A stretch of 64,000 nt of DNA from the NCBI GenBank assembly GCA_004293725.1, contig REAW01000013.1, forward strand, positions 65,037 to 129,036. Reading direction: 5' to 3'. The notes beneath the pieces were generated by a model, which ran no database searches, was not told the origin of the DNA, and saw only the letters and a list, made by a program, of their open reading frames with translations. Source of the DNA: Curvibacter sp. Lineage in GTDB: Bacteria > Pseudomonadota > Gammaproteobacteria > Burkholderiales > Burkholderiaceae_C. Positions 44,763 to 55,139 of this stretch are shown piece after piece. The first letter of the stretch is position 1; each line of letters begins with the position of its first letter. The position numbers and the translations under genes were made by a program.

Positions 44763-45686
44763 TCAGTCTTTGCGGCCGTTTGTTTCAGCCCAAGTGGGTG
44801 GCTGGCATCCAGCGCGGGTGCAGTTGATGGCGGCAGCAGACATTGCATTGCGCAAAGTGGTGGCCGTACGCAGGGCTGCGTCTGCCGGTTGCAACGTCCA
44901 GTCGGCTACGCAATTGCCCCAAAATGTGTCGCCCGCACCCACGGTGTCCACCACTTCTACGCGGGGTACGTCTTGCTGCGCTGTTTGACCGTCTACCTGC
45001 AACCAAGCGCCTTGGGCTCCAAAGGTGAGCGCAATGCGGCTCGTGCCTTGGGCGGCAAAGTACTGGGCGATTTGGGGCGCATTGTCACGTGACGGGCTGG
45101 CAAAACCCAGCAACTCCAAGTCTTCGTCACTGGCTTTGAGCCAATCGGCCAGGGCTGCCACTGCCTGCACCGCAGCTACGTACTCTGGCAAATTGGCAGC
45201 CAGTTTGGGGCGCAGATTCACGTCCACGCTAACCGTCCAGCCCAATGCTTTGGCACCTTGCAACACGGCAAGCACCTTGGTGTGCTCGGGCGGCACCAAC
45301 ATCAAAGAGCCGGTGTGCAACACACCGGGCGCAAGGTTTTGAAGCGCTGCAAGTACCTGGTCGGGCGTGTAGTCGCGGTCGGCAATGCCTTCGCGGTAGA
45401 AGCCGTAGCTGGGTTGGCCATTGGTTACTTGCACCACGGCCAACGAGGTGGGCAGTCGGCTGGAAGGCAGGATTTGGGCCACGCCGTCGTGGTTCAGTTG
45501 GTCCGCCATTAGCATGCCAAAACGGTCGGTGGAGAAGGGATTCAAAAAGGCCACGGCTGCGCCACGCAGCGCTGCGGCGCGGGCCATGTTGAACGGACTG
45601 CCTCCAATAAAGGGACGCAGCGTGCCATCAGGCTGCGCTACGCAGTCCATCAGGGCTTCACCCAAAACAAAGAGAGGGGTTGTCAT
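44763..45686 (-). CDS. PfkB family carbohydrate kinase (fructokinase-like)
   Basis: MTTPLFVLGEALMDCVAQPDGTLRPFIGGSPFNMARAAALRGA; DTVGAGDTFWGN. Confidence 0.92.
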   Translation of the reverse strand: MTTPLFVLGEALMDCVAQPDGTLRPFIGGSPFNMARAAALRGAAVAFLNPFSTDRFGMLMADQLNHDGVAQILPSSRLPTSLAVVQVTNGQPSYGFYREGIADRDYTPDQVLAALQNLAPGVLHTGSLMLVPPEHTKVLAVLQGAKALGWTVSVDVNLRPKLAANLPEYVAAVQAVAALADWLKASDEDLELLGFASPSRDNAPQIAQYFAAQGTSRIALTFGAQGAWLQVDGQTAQQDVPRVEVVDTVGAGDTFWGNCVADWTLQPADAALRTATTLRNAMSAAAINCTRAGCQPPTWAETNGRKD

Positions 45687-46639
45687 TTTTTCAGCAAATG
45701 TTGGCGGCGAATCACGTCGATCCATACCGCAATAATGACCACAGCACCTATGGCCATCATCTGTTTGAACTGGGATATTTCCATCAGGTTCATGCCGTTG
45801 CGGATCATGGTAATGAGTACCGCGCCCAACAAGCTGCCCCAGATGCTGCCACGCCCACCAAACAGCGAGGTACCACCCAGAATAACGGCCGCAATAGCGT
45901 CCAGCTCAAACATTTGCGCCATTTTTCCGCTGCTGGAATCCATGCGGGCCATCAGCACAATCGCGCCCAGTGCGCAGCACAGTCCCGACACGATGTACAC
46001 ACCCATCTTGTACCAACGGATATTGATGCCGACCTGGCGTGCGCCCATTTCATTGGAGCCCATGGCGTACACGTAGCGGCCCAGCTTGGTGCTGGACAGC
46101 ACAAACGCCATCACTACAAAAAACACGCCCGTAATCCAGATGGGCATGGGCACACCCAGAAAATGGCCGTAGCCTATGAAAGGCAATGGGTCAGGCATGC
46201 CCGAGTTGTCAAAGCCGCCTGTGGACTCAAACGCCATACCGCGCCACAAGGTTAGTCCACCCAAAGTCACGATGAACGATGGTATGCCGACAAACGCCAC
46301 CAAGTAGCCATTAAATATGCCTACGGCAGCACCGATACCAAACGCGGCGGCCATGGCCATATAGGGGTCAACGCCCATTTTGACCATCATGTGTCCGGCC
46401 ACCGCACCGGCAAGTGCCGTGAGTGCGCCAACGGCCAAGTCCACGCCGCCTGTCAGGATGACAAAGGTTTGACCGCCTGCCAACAGTGCGATCACCGAGG
46501 CCTGGACCAAGATGTTGGACAAGTTGCCTGCGGTCAAGAAATAAGGAGATGCGATGGTTAGCAGCGCGCCCAGTACCAATACGGCGACCAGGGCGCCATA
46601 CCATTCTTGGCGGGTGAGTTGGTGGGTCAGGGACTTCAT
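45683..46639 (-). CDS. sugar ABC transporter permease (RbsC/FrcC type)
   Basis: MKSLTHQLTRQEWYGALVAVLVLGALLTIASPYFLTAGNLSNILVQASVIALLAGGQTFVILTGGVDLAVG. Confidence 0.93.
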   Translation of the reverse strand: MKSLTHQLTRQEWYGALVAVLVLGALLTIASPYFLTAGNLSNILVQASVIALLAGGQTFVILTGGVDLAVGALTALAGAVAGHMMVKMGVDPYMAMAAAFGIGAAVGIFNGYLVAFVGIPSFIVTLGGLTLWRGMAFESTGGFDNSGMPDPLPFIGYGHFLGVPMPIWITGVFFVVMAFVLSSTKLGRYVYAMGSNEMGARQVGINIRWYKMGVYIVSGLCCALGAIVLMARMDSSSGKMAQMFELDAIAAVILGGTSLFGGRGSIWGSLLGAVLITMIRNGMNLMEISQFKQMMAIGAVVIIAVWIDVIRRQHLLKK

Positions 46640-46658
46640 GGATTCTTTCTCTGGCAAG

Positions 46659-46686
46659 AAGACGACCGCCGCTTGGCGGTCGTCTT
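46659..46686. promoter_or_regulatory. intercistronic stem-loop between SBP and permease genes
   Basis: AAGACGACCGCC-GCTT-GGCGGTCGTCTT, 12-bp perfect stem. Confidence 0.75.
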
Positions 46687-46735
46687 TTCTACCCACGTTG
46701 CGCGGGTTGTTTCAACTGTTCAAGCAAGGAACTGC

Positions 46736-47692
46736 TTATTTCACTTTCATGAACTGGGCCACGCCAGAGTCTTTGGCGAATGCGTCCACGTTGGTGGGCA
46801 GCACCAGGAAAGAGCCGGTGTCGATACGCGCGCTCACGGTCTTGCCTTGTGCGGCGGCAATCGCAGTTTCCACGCCGACTTGACCGATCTTGGCCAACAT
46901 CTGCGCGGCGTTGGCGCTCTGCCAGCCTTGCTTCATCATGTCCAGGCCGCCTGGGGAACCGTCAAAGCCAGCGATCATGACTTCGCCAGCTTTTTTGCCT
47001 GCGGCCATCAATGCGGCCTTGGCACCCAAAGCACCGCCATCCCATGCACAGGCAATCACTTTTACGCCGGGATTGGCGCGCAATGCGGTTTCCACGCCGT
47101 TTTGGGCCATGGTTTGGTCCCACGTTGTGGACACTTCAACCACTTTCACATTCTTGCGTTTGGCGTTCAGACCGTCCAGGAAGCCTTTTTTGCGCTCTTG
47201 GCCGGTGGACTGACCCAGATCACCGGTGATGTAGATCACGGTGTCGCCATCTTTGATTTGGCTGGCAGCCCAGTCACCTTGAACCATCGCGGCCTTGATG
47301 TTGTCCGTAGCCACGTAGGAAGTGATCTTGGCACCCGTGATGCCAGTGTCTACCGCCACTACTTTGATACCAGCAGCCAAAGCCTTGTTGATTGCGGGTG
47401 CGATACCGGCGCTGTCCACAGGCGCGATGGCAATGGCGTTCACCTTGCGGGTGATCATGTCTTCCACGATAGCCAATTGTTTGGAAAGTTCGCCTTTTTC
47501 AGCCGCCAATTCGATGAATTTCACGCCTTTGGCCTGGCCGGCTTTCTTGGCGCCGCCGTTGATCAGCGTCCAGCCTTCGTTGGTGTTGCCGTTGGTGATG
47601 TAGGCCACGGTGGTTTCAGCCATGGCGGCTGTCATCAGACCGGCCGTTGCCATTGCGATGGCCAGACGGCCCAGAGTGCGCTTGATGCTCAT
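46736..47692 (-). CDS. sugar ABC transporter substrate-binding protein (FrcB/RbsB type)
   Basis: Signal peptide; TTVAYITNGNTNEGWTLINGGAKKAGQAKGVKFIELAAEKGELSKQLAIVEDMI. Confidence 0.92.
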   Translation of the reverse strand: MSIKRTLGRLAIAMATAGLMTAAMAETTVAYITNGNTNEGWTLINGGAKKAGQAKGVKFIELAAEKGELSKQLAIVEDMITRKVNAIAIAPVDSAGIAPAINKALAAGIKVVAVDTGITGAKITSYVATDNIKAAMVQGDWAASQIKDGDTVIYITGDLGQSTGQERKKGFLDGLNAKRKNVKVVEVSTTWDQTMAQNGVETALRANPGVKVIACAWDGGALGAKAALMAAGKKAGEVMIAGFDGSPGGLDMMKQGWQSANAAQMLAKIGQVGVETAIAAAQGKTVSARIDTGSFLVLPTNVDAFAKDSGVAQFMKVK

Positions 47693-47766
47693 GTGTATCT
47701 CCAAATGTTGAGGTGAGGGTTAGCAGCGCTGAATGTTGAAGGCGACCCATTGCTTGCTGGGATTGG

Positions 47767-47809
47767 ATTTAATCAGAATCCCGATTAAATAAACCTAGTA
47801 GTTTTACTA
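47767..47809. promoter_or_regulatory. divergent operator region: ATTTAATC-N8-GATTAAAT and TAGTA-N4-TACTA
   Basis: Two inverted repeats in the intergenic region between the SBP gene (-) and the ABC ATPase gene (+); a ROK regulator is encoded nearby. Confidence 0.6.
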
Positions 47810-47869
47810 ATACGATTCTTGACCGAACGTGGCATCCTTACAGCCACTTCTGCTACTTCGACTGCAACC

Positions 47870-48658
47870 ATGACCAATGCCCAACCCGTGCTGCAAATCC
47901 GCGGCCTGACCAAACATTACGGTGGCGTGAAAGCGCTCACCGGTGCCAATTTCCGGCTGTTGCCCGGGGAACACGCCGCCATCGTGGGTGACAACGGTGC
48001 TGGCAAAAGCACGTTTGTGCGACTGATTACCGGTGCCGAGCGCCCCAACGAAGGCGAAATCAGCCTGGACGGCCAATCGGTGCACTTTGATTCCCCGCTG
48101 GACGCCCGCGAGCAAGGCATTGAAACCGTGTACCAAACACTGGCACTGGCCGAAGACCTGGATGTGCCTGCCAACATCTTTTTGGGCCGCGAAATCACGC
48201 ACGTGAACCTGGGGCCCCTGTCCATCCTGAACCACAAGGCCATGCGCGAGAAATCCACCGCCATGCTGTCCACCACCGGCGTCAAAATTCAAGACATGTC
48301 GGAAAGCCTGCGCGGCATGTCAGGCGGTCAGCGCCAATGTGTGGCTATTGCCCGTGCTGCGGGTTTTGCCAAAAAACTCATCATCCTGGACGAGCCTACG
48401 GCGGCTTTGGGTGTGGCTGAAACGGCCCGCGTAGAGCAAATCATCAAGGGCCTCAAGCAGCAAGGCATTCCGCTCATCATCATCAGTCACAACCTGCGCC
48501 AGGTGTTTGACTTGGTAGACCGCATCTGGGTGTTCCGCCAAGGTCGCATCATTTGCAGTCGCCTGACACGTGAAACCAATCCCGAAGAAATTGTCGGGCT
48601 GATTACCGGTGCCATTGACCCCGCCAAGCTGCAATCTGAGGAGGCCGTGGTGTGCTGA
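47870..48658 (+). CDS. sugar ABC transporter ATP-binding protein (FrcA type)
   Basis: LTKHYGGVKALTGANFRLLPGEHAAIVGDNGAGKSTFVRLITG; MSGGQRQCVAIARA. Confidence 0.93.
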   Translation: MTNAQPVLQIRGLTKHYGGVKALTGANFRLLPGEHAAIVGDNGAGKSTFVRLITGAERPNEGEISLDGQSVHFDSPLDAREQGIETVYQTLALAEDLDVPANIFLGREITHVNLGPLSILNHKAMREKSTAMLSTTGVKIQDMSESLRGMSGGQRQCVAIARAAGFAKKLIILDEPTAALGVAETARVEQIIKGLKQQGIPLIIISHNLRQVFDLVDRIWVFRQGRIICSRLTRETNPEEIVGLITGAIDPAKLQSEEAVVC

Positions 48659-49092
48659 AAGGTATCGATCCCCTGTTGACACCCGAACTGCTGATGCATC
48701 TGTGCGCCATGGGCCACGGTGAGTGGGTGGCCGTGGTGGACGCCAATTTCACTGCAGATTTTTTAAGCAACGGCAAGCCCGTGGTGCGCCTGCCCGGCCA
48801 TAGCCTGGAGCGGGTGTCGCAAGCCGTGTTGTCGGTGTTGCCGCTGGCAACCGATGTGGCGCAACCTGCGGCCTACATGCATGCTTGCAACACCCCACCA
48901 GACCACCGCACTCCGGCGCAGCAGGCCTTGGCCCATTTACTGAACCAAGAGGGCTTTGCCGACGACCAAGTGGAGGCGGTGGAGCGCTACGCTTTTTATG
49001 ACAAGATCAAGGGTGCAAGCCTGATTGTGCAGAGCGGCGAATCCACAGCCTATGGAAACGCCCTGTTCTGCAAAGGCGTGATCCTCAACTAA
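48652..49092 (+). CDS. RbsD/FucU family protein (sugar mutarotase-like)
   Basis: MLKGIDPLLTPELLMHLCAMGHGEWVAVVDANF; GTG start overlapping upstream gene. Confidence 0.9.
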   Translation: MLKGIDPLLTPELLMHLCAMGHGEWVAVVDANFTADFLSNGKPVVRLPGHSLERVSQAVLSVLPLATDVAQPAAYMHACNTPPDHRTPAQQALAHLLNQEGFADDQVEAVERYAFYDKIKGASLIVQSGESTAYGNALFCKGVILN

Positions 49093-49113
49093 TTTGGACC
49101 GTAGCGAATCACC

Positions 49114-50337
49114 TTGACCGCTGAACCCTCCTTTTCCCGTGACCCGCGCCAAATGCGCGGCTCCAACCACACAGGAATGCGCCAATTCAACGAGCGCATC
49201 GTGTTGCAGGCTATTCGCCACCACGGGGCCATTGCCAAGGCGGACATTGCGCGGCTCACGCAGTTGTCCACACAAACGGTGGCCATCATCGTCAGCCGCC
49301 TGATGGACGATGGGCTGCTGCTCAAGCAAGACCGTGTGCGCGGCAAAATTGGCCAACCTTCGGTACCTCTGAGCCTGAACCCGGACGGAGCGTACAGCCT
49401 GGGTCTGCAGGTGGGTCGTCGCAGTTTGGAGGTGCTGGTGTCCGACTTTTTGGGCCAGCCGCGGCACCGCCTGCAATACACCTACCCCTATCCTGACCCC
49501 GATGTGGTGTTGCCCAACATCGAAAAAGGCCTGGCCCACATGCAGGCCACCATGGGCAAAGACTGGGACCGTGTGGTGGGCATTGGGCTGACTGCCCCAC
49601 TCTCGTTGCACCACTGGTCGGACCAGATGGGGGGTGCTGCTGGCAAAGCCCTGCAACGCTGGGAAGCACTGGATTTGCGCGCCACCGTGCAGGCACTGAC
49701 CACCCTGCCCGTGGAGTTTGCCAAAGACACCACCGCTGCCTGTGTGGCCGAAATGTTGCAAGGCCACGGCCGCATGGTGGAAAACTATTTGTACGTGTTC
49801 GTGGGTACCTTCGTGGGCGGCGGCCTGGTGTTGGCGGGCCACATTGTGGCCGGCCAGCGCGACAACGCCGGCGCCATAGGCTCCATGCCCATGGGCATAG
49901 CCAGCGCAACTCAAAAGCCCGCGCAGTTGCTGCAAATGGCCTCTGGCTGGCACCTGGAGCAAACCTTGGAACAAGCCGGTTTTGCGCCGCAACTGGTGCA
50001 CCAAGACGCCATCATGGACCCGGCTTATACCGCCTATGTAGAGCCGTGGCTGTTGCAGGCGGGCCAGGCGCTGTCCATGACCGCCGTGAGTGCCACTGCA
50101 CTCATGGACCTGGACGCGGTCATCATCGACGGCTCTTTGGGCCGCTCGCTGGTGGAAGCGCTGATTCGTGCCACCCGCGAGCGCATAACGCAGTACAACC
50201 TGGACGGCTTGCAGGCCCCCACCATCATGTCGGGTCAGGTCGGCGCGCATGCCCGCGCCCTGGGCGGTTCGCTGCTACCGCTGCACACGCAGTTTTTCCC
50301 GATCAAAGACATTTTTCTCAAAGAAGATCTCGCGTGA
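49114..50337 (+). CDS. ROK family transcriptional regulator
   Basis: wHTH 'RIVLQAIRHHGAIAKADIARLTQLSTQTVAIIVSRLMDDGLL' plus ROK domain. Confidence 0.9.
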   Translation: MTAEPSFSRDPRQMRGSNHTGMRQFNERIVLQAIRHHGAIAKADIARLTQLSTQTVAIIVSRLMDDGLLLKQDRVRGKIGQPSVPLSLNPDGAYSLGLQVGRRSLEVLVSDFLGQPRHRLQYTYPYPDPDVVLPNIEKGLAHMQATMGKDWDRVVGIGLTAPLSLHHWSDQMGGAAGKALQRWEALDLRATVQALTTLPVEFAKDTTAACVAEMLQGHGRMVENYLYVFVGTFVGGGLVLAGHIVAGQRDNAGAIGSMPMGIASATQKPAQLLQMASGWHLEQTLEQAGFAPQLVHQDAIMDPAYTAYVEPWLLQAGQALSMTAVSATALMDLDAVIIDGSLGRSLVEALIRATRERITQYNLDGLQAPTIMSGQVGAHARALGGSLLPLHTQFFPIKDIFLKEDLA

Positions 50338-51008
50338 AAATTTATCTCGACTCGGCCAATGTGGCCGCATGGGCACTGCCCGCTGGCTGTCCGCCCGTGT
50401 GTGGCGTCACCACCAACCCCACGCTGGTGTTTCAAGCGGGACTGCCGGTTGCATTGCCCACCTATTTACATCTGTTGCAAGCCGCTGCCGACCATGGCAT
50501 GGCCGAACTGATGCTCCAGTTGCCCAGCCCCAATGTGCAGCTGGCCACCGAGTGGCAGGCGGCGCTGCACGCCAAGGCCGCTGTGTTAAATGTGGCCCTG
50601 ACCATCAAGCTGCCTTGCCACCCTGACTGGTTGCAGTGCATCCACGCCATGCACACCGCAAAGCAGCCCATCTTGCTGACCGGCCTGTCCAACCCCGTGC
50701 AGCTGCTATGGGCCCAATCGCTCAAAGCCACCTATGTGGCCCCGTATATTGGCCGCCTGGCCAACGACAGTCGCGATGTATGGGCGCTCATGCAAGCCTG
50801 TGTCGCCGTACAAGCCAACGGCCCCGCACTGCTGGCCGCCAGCATAAAAAGCCCCGATGTGTTGGCCAAACTGATCGCTTGCGGAGCCGCCGCAGCCACC
50901 CTGCCCCCAGCCAGTTTGCTGGCCTGGGCCGGTGACGCGCTCACCAATACCGCCATGGCGCAGTTTGAGCAGGATATTGCCTCCAGCCACAAACTTGGTG
51001 TTTGCTAG
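50334..51008 (+). CDS. transaldolase/fructose-6-phosphate aldolase-like protein
   Basis: MKIYLDSANVAAWALPAGCPPVCGVTTNPTLVFQAG; candidate catalytic Lys in LTIKLPC; YVAPYIGRL. Confidence 0.85.
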   Translation: MKIYLDSANVAAWALPAGCPPVCGVTTNPTLVFQAGLPVALPTYLHLLQAAADHGMAELMLQLPSPNVQLATEWQAALHAKAAVLNVALTIKLPCHPDWLQCIHAMHTAKQPILLTGLSNPVQLLWAQSLKATYVAPYIGRLANDSRDVWALMQACVAVQANGPALLAASIKSPDVLAKLIACGAAAATLPPASLLAWAGDALTNTAMAQFEQDIASSHKLGVC

Positions 51009-51124
51009 CCCTGCTGGAAAAAAACGGGAGCGAAGACGCTTCCATTTTCAGAGTTAGTAGAGGTCTGAGCGCTGCTTCGCGTGCAAGTTCGTGGCATGCC
51101 AACCAGCGCACAATACCTGCACCC

Positions 51125-52018
51125 ATGAAAACCAAATACTTTGTGCAGCTGGTTGCGTTGTCTGCCCTGTGGGGCGCTTCTTTCCTGTTTATTCGCATCG
51201 CCAGCCCGGTGTTTGGCCCCAATGTGCTAGCCGTGCTACGCGTGGGCTTGGCCACTGCCACGCTGGCCATCCTGATGCGCGCCTTGCGCCAGCCTTGGGC
51301 CTGGCAGCACTGGCGCACGTTGGCGGTGATTGGCGCGCTGTCGGTGGCCGTGCCGTTTTTGCTGTTTGCATGGGCGGGTCTGCATCTACCAGCGGGTTAC
51401 AGCGCCCTGCTCAACTCCACTGCCGTGATTTTTGGCATGTTTGCCTCCGCTCGCATGGGTGAAGACACCATCACCATCCGCAAGGTCGTGGGCTGCATCA
51501 GTGGCTTTGCGGGCGTGGCCTTTATCGTGAGCCTGGGGCCGGTGCAAATGTCGGCGCAGGTGGTGTTGGCTGTGTTGGCCTGTGTGCTGGCCTCAGCCTG
51601 CTATGGCTTTTCGTCACCCATCACCAAACAGGCCGTAGGCCACATGCAACCGTTGCAAATTGCGGCAGGCATTCACGCGGTGTCGCTGCTCATGCTGCTG
51701 CCAGGAGCGGCTTACAGCCTGCCCCAAGCGCAGTTCACGCCGAGCGCTTTGATGGCCGTCGTCGCAATGGGCGTGGTGACCTCCGGACTGGCGTACTGGG
51801 CGCATCTGCGCATCCTGCGCCACGTCACACCGGTGGCCGCCATGAGTCCGATTTTCATGATCCCCGTGTTCGGGGTGTTGTGGGGCCATTTGTTTCTTGG
51901 TGAAGAACTGGGAGGCGGCCTGCTCATTGGCGGCGCACTGGTACTGCTGGCCAGTGCGCTCATTACCGGTTTCAACCCCCTTCAGCGTTGGCTGGACTTG
52001 ATCGACGCCAAGCCCTGA
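51125..52018 (+). CDS. EamA/DMT family transporter
   Basis: MKTKYFVQLVALSALWGASFLFIRIASPVFGPNVLAVLRVGLAT; about 10 TM. Confidence 0.9.
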   Translation: MKTKYFVQLVALSALWGASFLFIRIASPVFGPNVLAVLRVGLATATLAILMRALRQPWAWQHWRTLAVIGALSVAVPFLLFAWAGLHLPAGYSALLNSTAVIFGMFASARMGEDTITIRKVVGCISGFAGVAFIVSLGPVQMSAQVVLAVLACVLASACYGFSSPITKQAVGHMQPLQIAAGIHAVSLLMLLPGAAYSLPQAQFTPSALMAVVAMGVVTSGLAYWAHLRILRHVTPVAAMSPIFMIPVFGVLWGHLFLGEELGGGLLIGGALVLLASALITGFNPLQRWLDLIDAKP

Positions 52019-52052
52019 GTGCATGGCCCTGCACTCGTAGAATGGCAGGCCG

Positions 52053-53468
52053 ATGACCGCTGCCTCCCCCACCACAACCCCCAGCCGCGCCGCACGCGCA
52101 AGCACCGAACTGGTGGCCCTGTGGCACTTGGCGTGGCCCATCCTGATCGGGCAGTTGGCCACCGTGGGTATGTCGGTGGTGGACGTGGCCATGGCCGGCC
52201 ATGCGTCGGCCGAAGACCTGGCAGGTATCTCGCTGGGGGTCTCCATTTGGAATATCACCATCATCACCCTGATGGGGCTGATGATGTCAGTGGCGCCCTT
52301 GGTGGCCCACCATGTGGGGGCTCAAGAGTTTGGCAAAGTGCCGCATTTGGTGCGCCAGGGACTGTGGAAGGCACTGGGCGTAGGCCTGTGCGCCATGGTG
52401 CTGATCAACGTGGCAGCCCTGGTGTTTGACCACATGGACATCGAGCCCTATGTGCGCGAGGTGGCTACCGGGTTCGTTTTTATCATCAGCTTTGGACTGC
52501 CAGCCTTCACCTGCTACCGCGTGCTCTACGGCTACAGCGCCAGCCTGAACCAAACCAAGCCCCTCATGGTCATGTCGCTCGTGGCGCTGGCCCTGAACGT
52601 GCTGGTGAACTGGCTCTTGGTGTTTGGCAATTGGGGCTTTCCGCGCATGGGCGGGTTGGGCTGCGCATGGGCTACGTTGCTGTGTGTGTATCTCAATTTT
52701 GGCGGGCTTTTGCTGTGGATGCGTTATGCACCGGCCTACCGCAGCACTTGGCCGTTTGGTGCTTGGGAGTGGCCAGACCCTGAAAAGCTCGGCGCGCTGT
52801 GGAAGCTGGGCTTTCCGATCGGGGTGACCTACTTTGCCGAAACCAGCGCGTTTGGCCTTATTGCATTGCTGATTGCCGGGTTTGGCAGCCGCGAAGTCGC
52901 CGCGCACCAAATTGCACTGAACTTCACCTCGCTGGTCTTCATGGTTCCGCTGAGCTTGGGCATTGCATTGCTCACGCGTGTGGGCCAGTCGCTGGGCGCG
53001 GGCGACCCGGTGGCGGCGCGCTTTCGGGCCTGGGTTGGTGTGAATGCGGGCCTGGGTTTTGGTATGGTGTCGGCTATCGCCATGGCCCTTTGTGCACACC
53101 AGATTGCTTGGGCCTACACCAATGACGCGGCCGTGGCCGCCCTGGCCGCCAACCTGCTGCTGTTGGCAGCGGCGTTTCAGCTGTCCGACTCGGCCCAAGT
53201 GGTGATCAGTTGCGCTATTCGTGGCTACAAGGTCACACGCAGCCCCATGGTGATCCACCTCACAGCGTTTTGGGGCTTCTCACTGCCTTTGGGTTACGTG
53301 CTGGGACTGGCTCCGCAGTGGCTGCCCTGGCACCCTGCCCAGCCCATGGGCGCACAGGGCTTTTGGATCGCACTGGTGGTGGGCCTGACCGTGGCCGCCG
53401 TTGGGCTGATGCTACTGCTACGCACGGTCGCCATGGACCATTTGCCTGCCCCCAGGCCCGCCCCATGA
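52053..53468 (+). CDS. MATE family efflux transporter
   Basis: [44 protein letters not shown]. Confidence 0.93.
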   Translation: MTAASPTTTPSRAARASTELVALWHLAWPILIGQLATVGMSVVDVAMAGHASAEDLAGISLGVSIWNITIITLMGLMMSVAPLVAHHVGAQEFGKVPHLVRQGLWKALGVGLCAMVLINVAALVFDHMDIEPYVREVATGFVFIISFGLPAFTCYRVLYGYSASLNQTKPLMVMSLVALALNVLVNWLLVFGNWGFPRMGGLGCAWATLLCVYLNFGGLLLWMRYAPAYRSTWPFGAWEWPDPEKLGALWKLGFPIGVTYFAETSAFGLIALLIAGFGSREVAAHQIALNFTSLVFMVPLSLGIALLTRVGQSLGAGDPVAARFRAWVGVNAGLGFGMVSAIAMALCAHQIAWAYTNDAAVAALAANLLLLAAAFQLSDSAQVVISCAIRGYKVTRSPMVIHLTAFWGFSLPLGYVLGLAPQWLPWHPAQPMGAQGFWIALVVGLTVAAVGLMLLLRTVAMDHLPAPRPAP

Positions 53469-54436
53469 GCAGCCTGCCCTTTCACCTTTGCCTGGCCGGG
53501 CCCACGGCAGCAGGCAAAACGGCGGCCGCACTGGCCATTGCCCAAGCCCACCCCTGCGAAATCATCAGCGTCGACTCTGCTTTGGTGTTCCGGGGGATGG
53601 ACATCGGTACCGCCAAGCCCAGTGCCGAAGAACTGGCCGCCGTGCAACACCACCTGATCAACATCCGCGACCCGCTCAACGCCTACAGCGCAGCTGAGTT
53701 TGTGCGCGATGCCCAAACGCGCATCACCGACATTGCAGCGCGCGGAAAGCTGCCACTGCTGGTGGGCGGCACCATGCTGTACTTCAAGGCCTTGTTCGAT
53801 GGGCTGGACGACATGCCCGCCGCCAACCCCGAGATACGTGCTGCGCTGGAAGCCGAAGCCACCGCCACTGGTTGGCCCGCCATGCACGCACAGTTGGCGA
53901 AGGTCGACCCCATCACTGCGGCCCGCTTGGCCCCGGCCGACAGCCAGCGCATACAGCGCGCGCTGGAGGTGTACCGCGTATCTGGCCTGCCGCTGTCTCA
54001 TTTCCATGCGGCCAAGACTGCTATCAAAACAGAAGCTACTCGCGCAGACGGTATAAGGTCTAGAGCCTTAATTTCCTTGGAACCCACAGACCGCGCCTGG
54101 TTGCATGGCCGCATTGCCCAGCGCTTTGACGCCATGTTGGCACAAGGCTTTTTGCATGAAGTACAGGCCCTGCGCGCGCGCGGCGATTTGCATGCAGACC
54201 TGCCCAGCATGCGCTGCGTAGGCTACCGCCAAGCGTGGGAAGCCCTGGATGGCCTGTGGCCCATGGCAGAGTTGCGCGACAAAGGCATTTTTGCCACGCG
54301 CCAGTTGGCCAAACGACAAATTACCTGGCTGCGCTCCATGCCGCAGCGCCAAGTGGTGGCGTGTGACGCCCCCGATGCGCTGGACCAGGTGATGGCGCAG
54401 GTGGCAGTGGCGCTTCAATTCACCACCCCGCCATGA
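53465..54436 (+). CDS. miaA: tRNA dimethylallyltransferase
   Basis: [49 protein letters not shown]. Confidence 0.96.
   Translation: MSSLPFHLCLAGPTAAGKTAAALAIAQAHPCEIISVDSALVFRGMDIGTAKPSAEELAAVQHHLINIRDPLNAYSAAEFVRDAQTRITDIAARGKLPLLVGGTMLYFKALFDGLDDMPAANPEIRAALEAEATATGWPAMHAQLAKVDPITAARLAPADSQRIQRALEVYRVSGLPLSHFHAAKTAIKTEATRADGIRSRALISLEPTDRAWLHGRIAQRFDAMLAQGFLHEVQALRARGDLHADLPSMRCVGYRQAWEALDGLWPMAELRDKGIFATRQLAKRQITWLRSMPQRQVVACDAPDALDQVMAQVAVALQFTTPP
54020..54067 (+). repeat. interspersed repeat copy G (inside miaA)
   Basis: GCTATCAAAACAGAAGCTACTCGCGCAGACGGTATAAGGTCTAGAGCC. Confidence 0.75.
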
Positions 54437-55092
54437 CCCTGCGCGTCCATAACCTCAGCAAGCACTATGGCAACACACCTGTATTCACCCAGGTGTCGCT
54501 TGACGTAGCGCCCGGCGAGTTTGTTGCCATCGTGGGCGAGTCGGGGGTGGGCAAGTCCACCCTGCTCAACTGCATGGCCGGGCTGGACCATTGGGACAGT
54601 GGCACCGTGCAACTGGCCGGACACGACCTAGCGACGTTGAATGACGACGCGCGGGCACTGCTGCGCCGCGCGTCGGTAGGGTTTGTGTTTCAGGCTTTTC
54701 ATGTGTTGCCGCACCTGGATGTTGCCCAAAACGTGGCTCTGCCCTTGCTATTGCTCAACCGGCCTGACCCTGCCCGCGTGGAAACGCTGCTGGACGCGGT
54801 GGGCCTGGGTGGCCTGGGCGCGCGCTTGCCGCAGCAACTCAGCGGCGGGCAACTACAGCGCGTGGCCATAGCCCGGGCACTGGTGCACCAACCTGCCCTC
54901 TTGCTGGCCGATGAACCCACGGGCAACCTGGACCCCACCACCGCCGCCAAGGTCATGGACGCACTGGTAGCCCAAACACGCCAGCACGGCACCGCACTGG
55001 TGTTGGTCACCCATTCGCTGGCCGCGACTGCGCAGGCCGACCGCGTCATGCATTTGCGCGTGGATGGCATTGCCGCTGAACCACGCGGCTAA
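54433..55092 (+). CDS. ABC transporter ATP-binding protein (LolD/MacB type)
   Basis: [62 protein letters not shown]. Confidence 0.93.
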   Translation: MTLRVHNLSKHYGNTPVFTQVSLDVAPGEFVAIVGESGVGKSTLLNCMAGLDHWDSGTVQLAGHDLATLNDDARALLRRASVGFVFQAFHVLPHLDVAQNVALPLLLLNRPDPARVETLLDAVGLGGLGARLPQQLSGGQLQRVAIARALVHQPALLLADEPTGNLDPTTAAKVMDALVAQTRQHGTALVLVTHSLAATAQADRVMHLRVDGIAAEPRG

Positions 55093-55139
55093 GCAATCCG
55101 CTCCAACTCTAAATTAGAAAACTAGCGCCGCGCAGACCC

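Noticed and set aside
48937-50250. 437-aa minus-strand ORF
   Set aside because: Shadow of the ROK regulator; no recognisable domains and His/Gln-rich composition typical of antisense frames.
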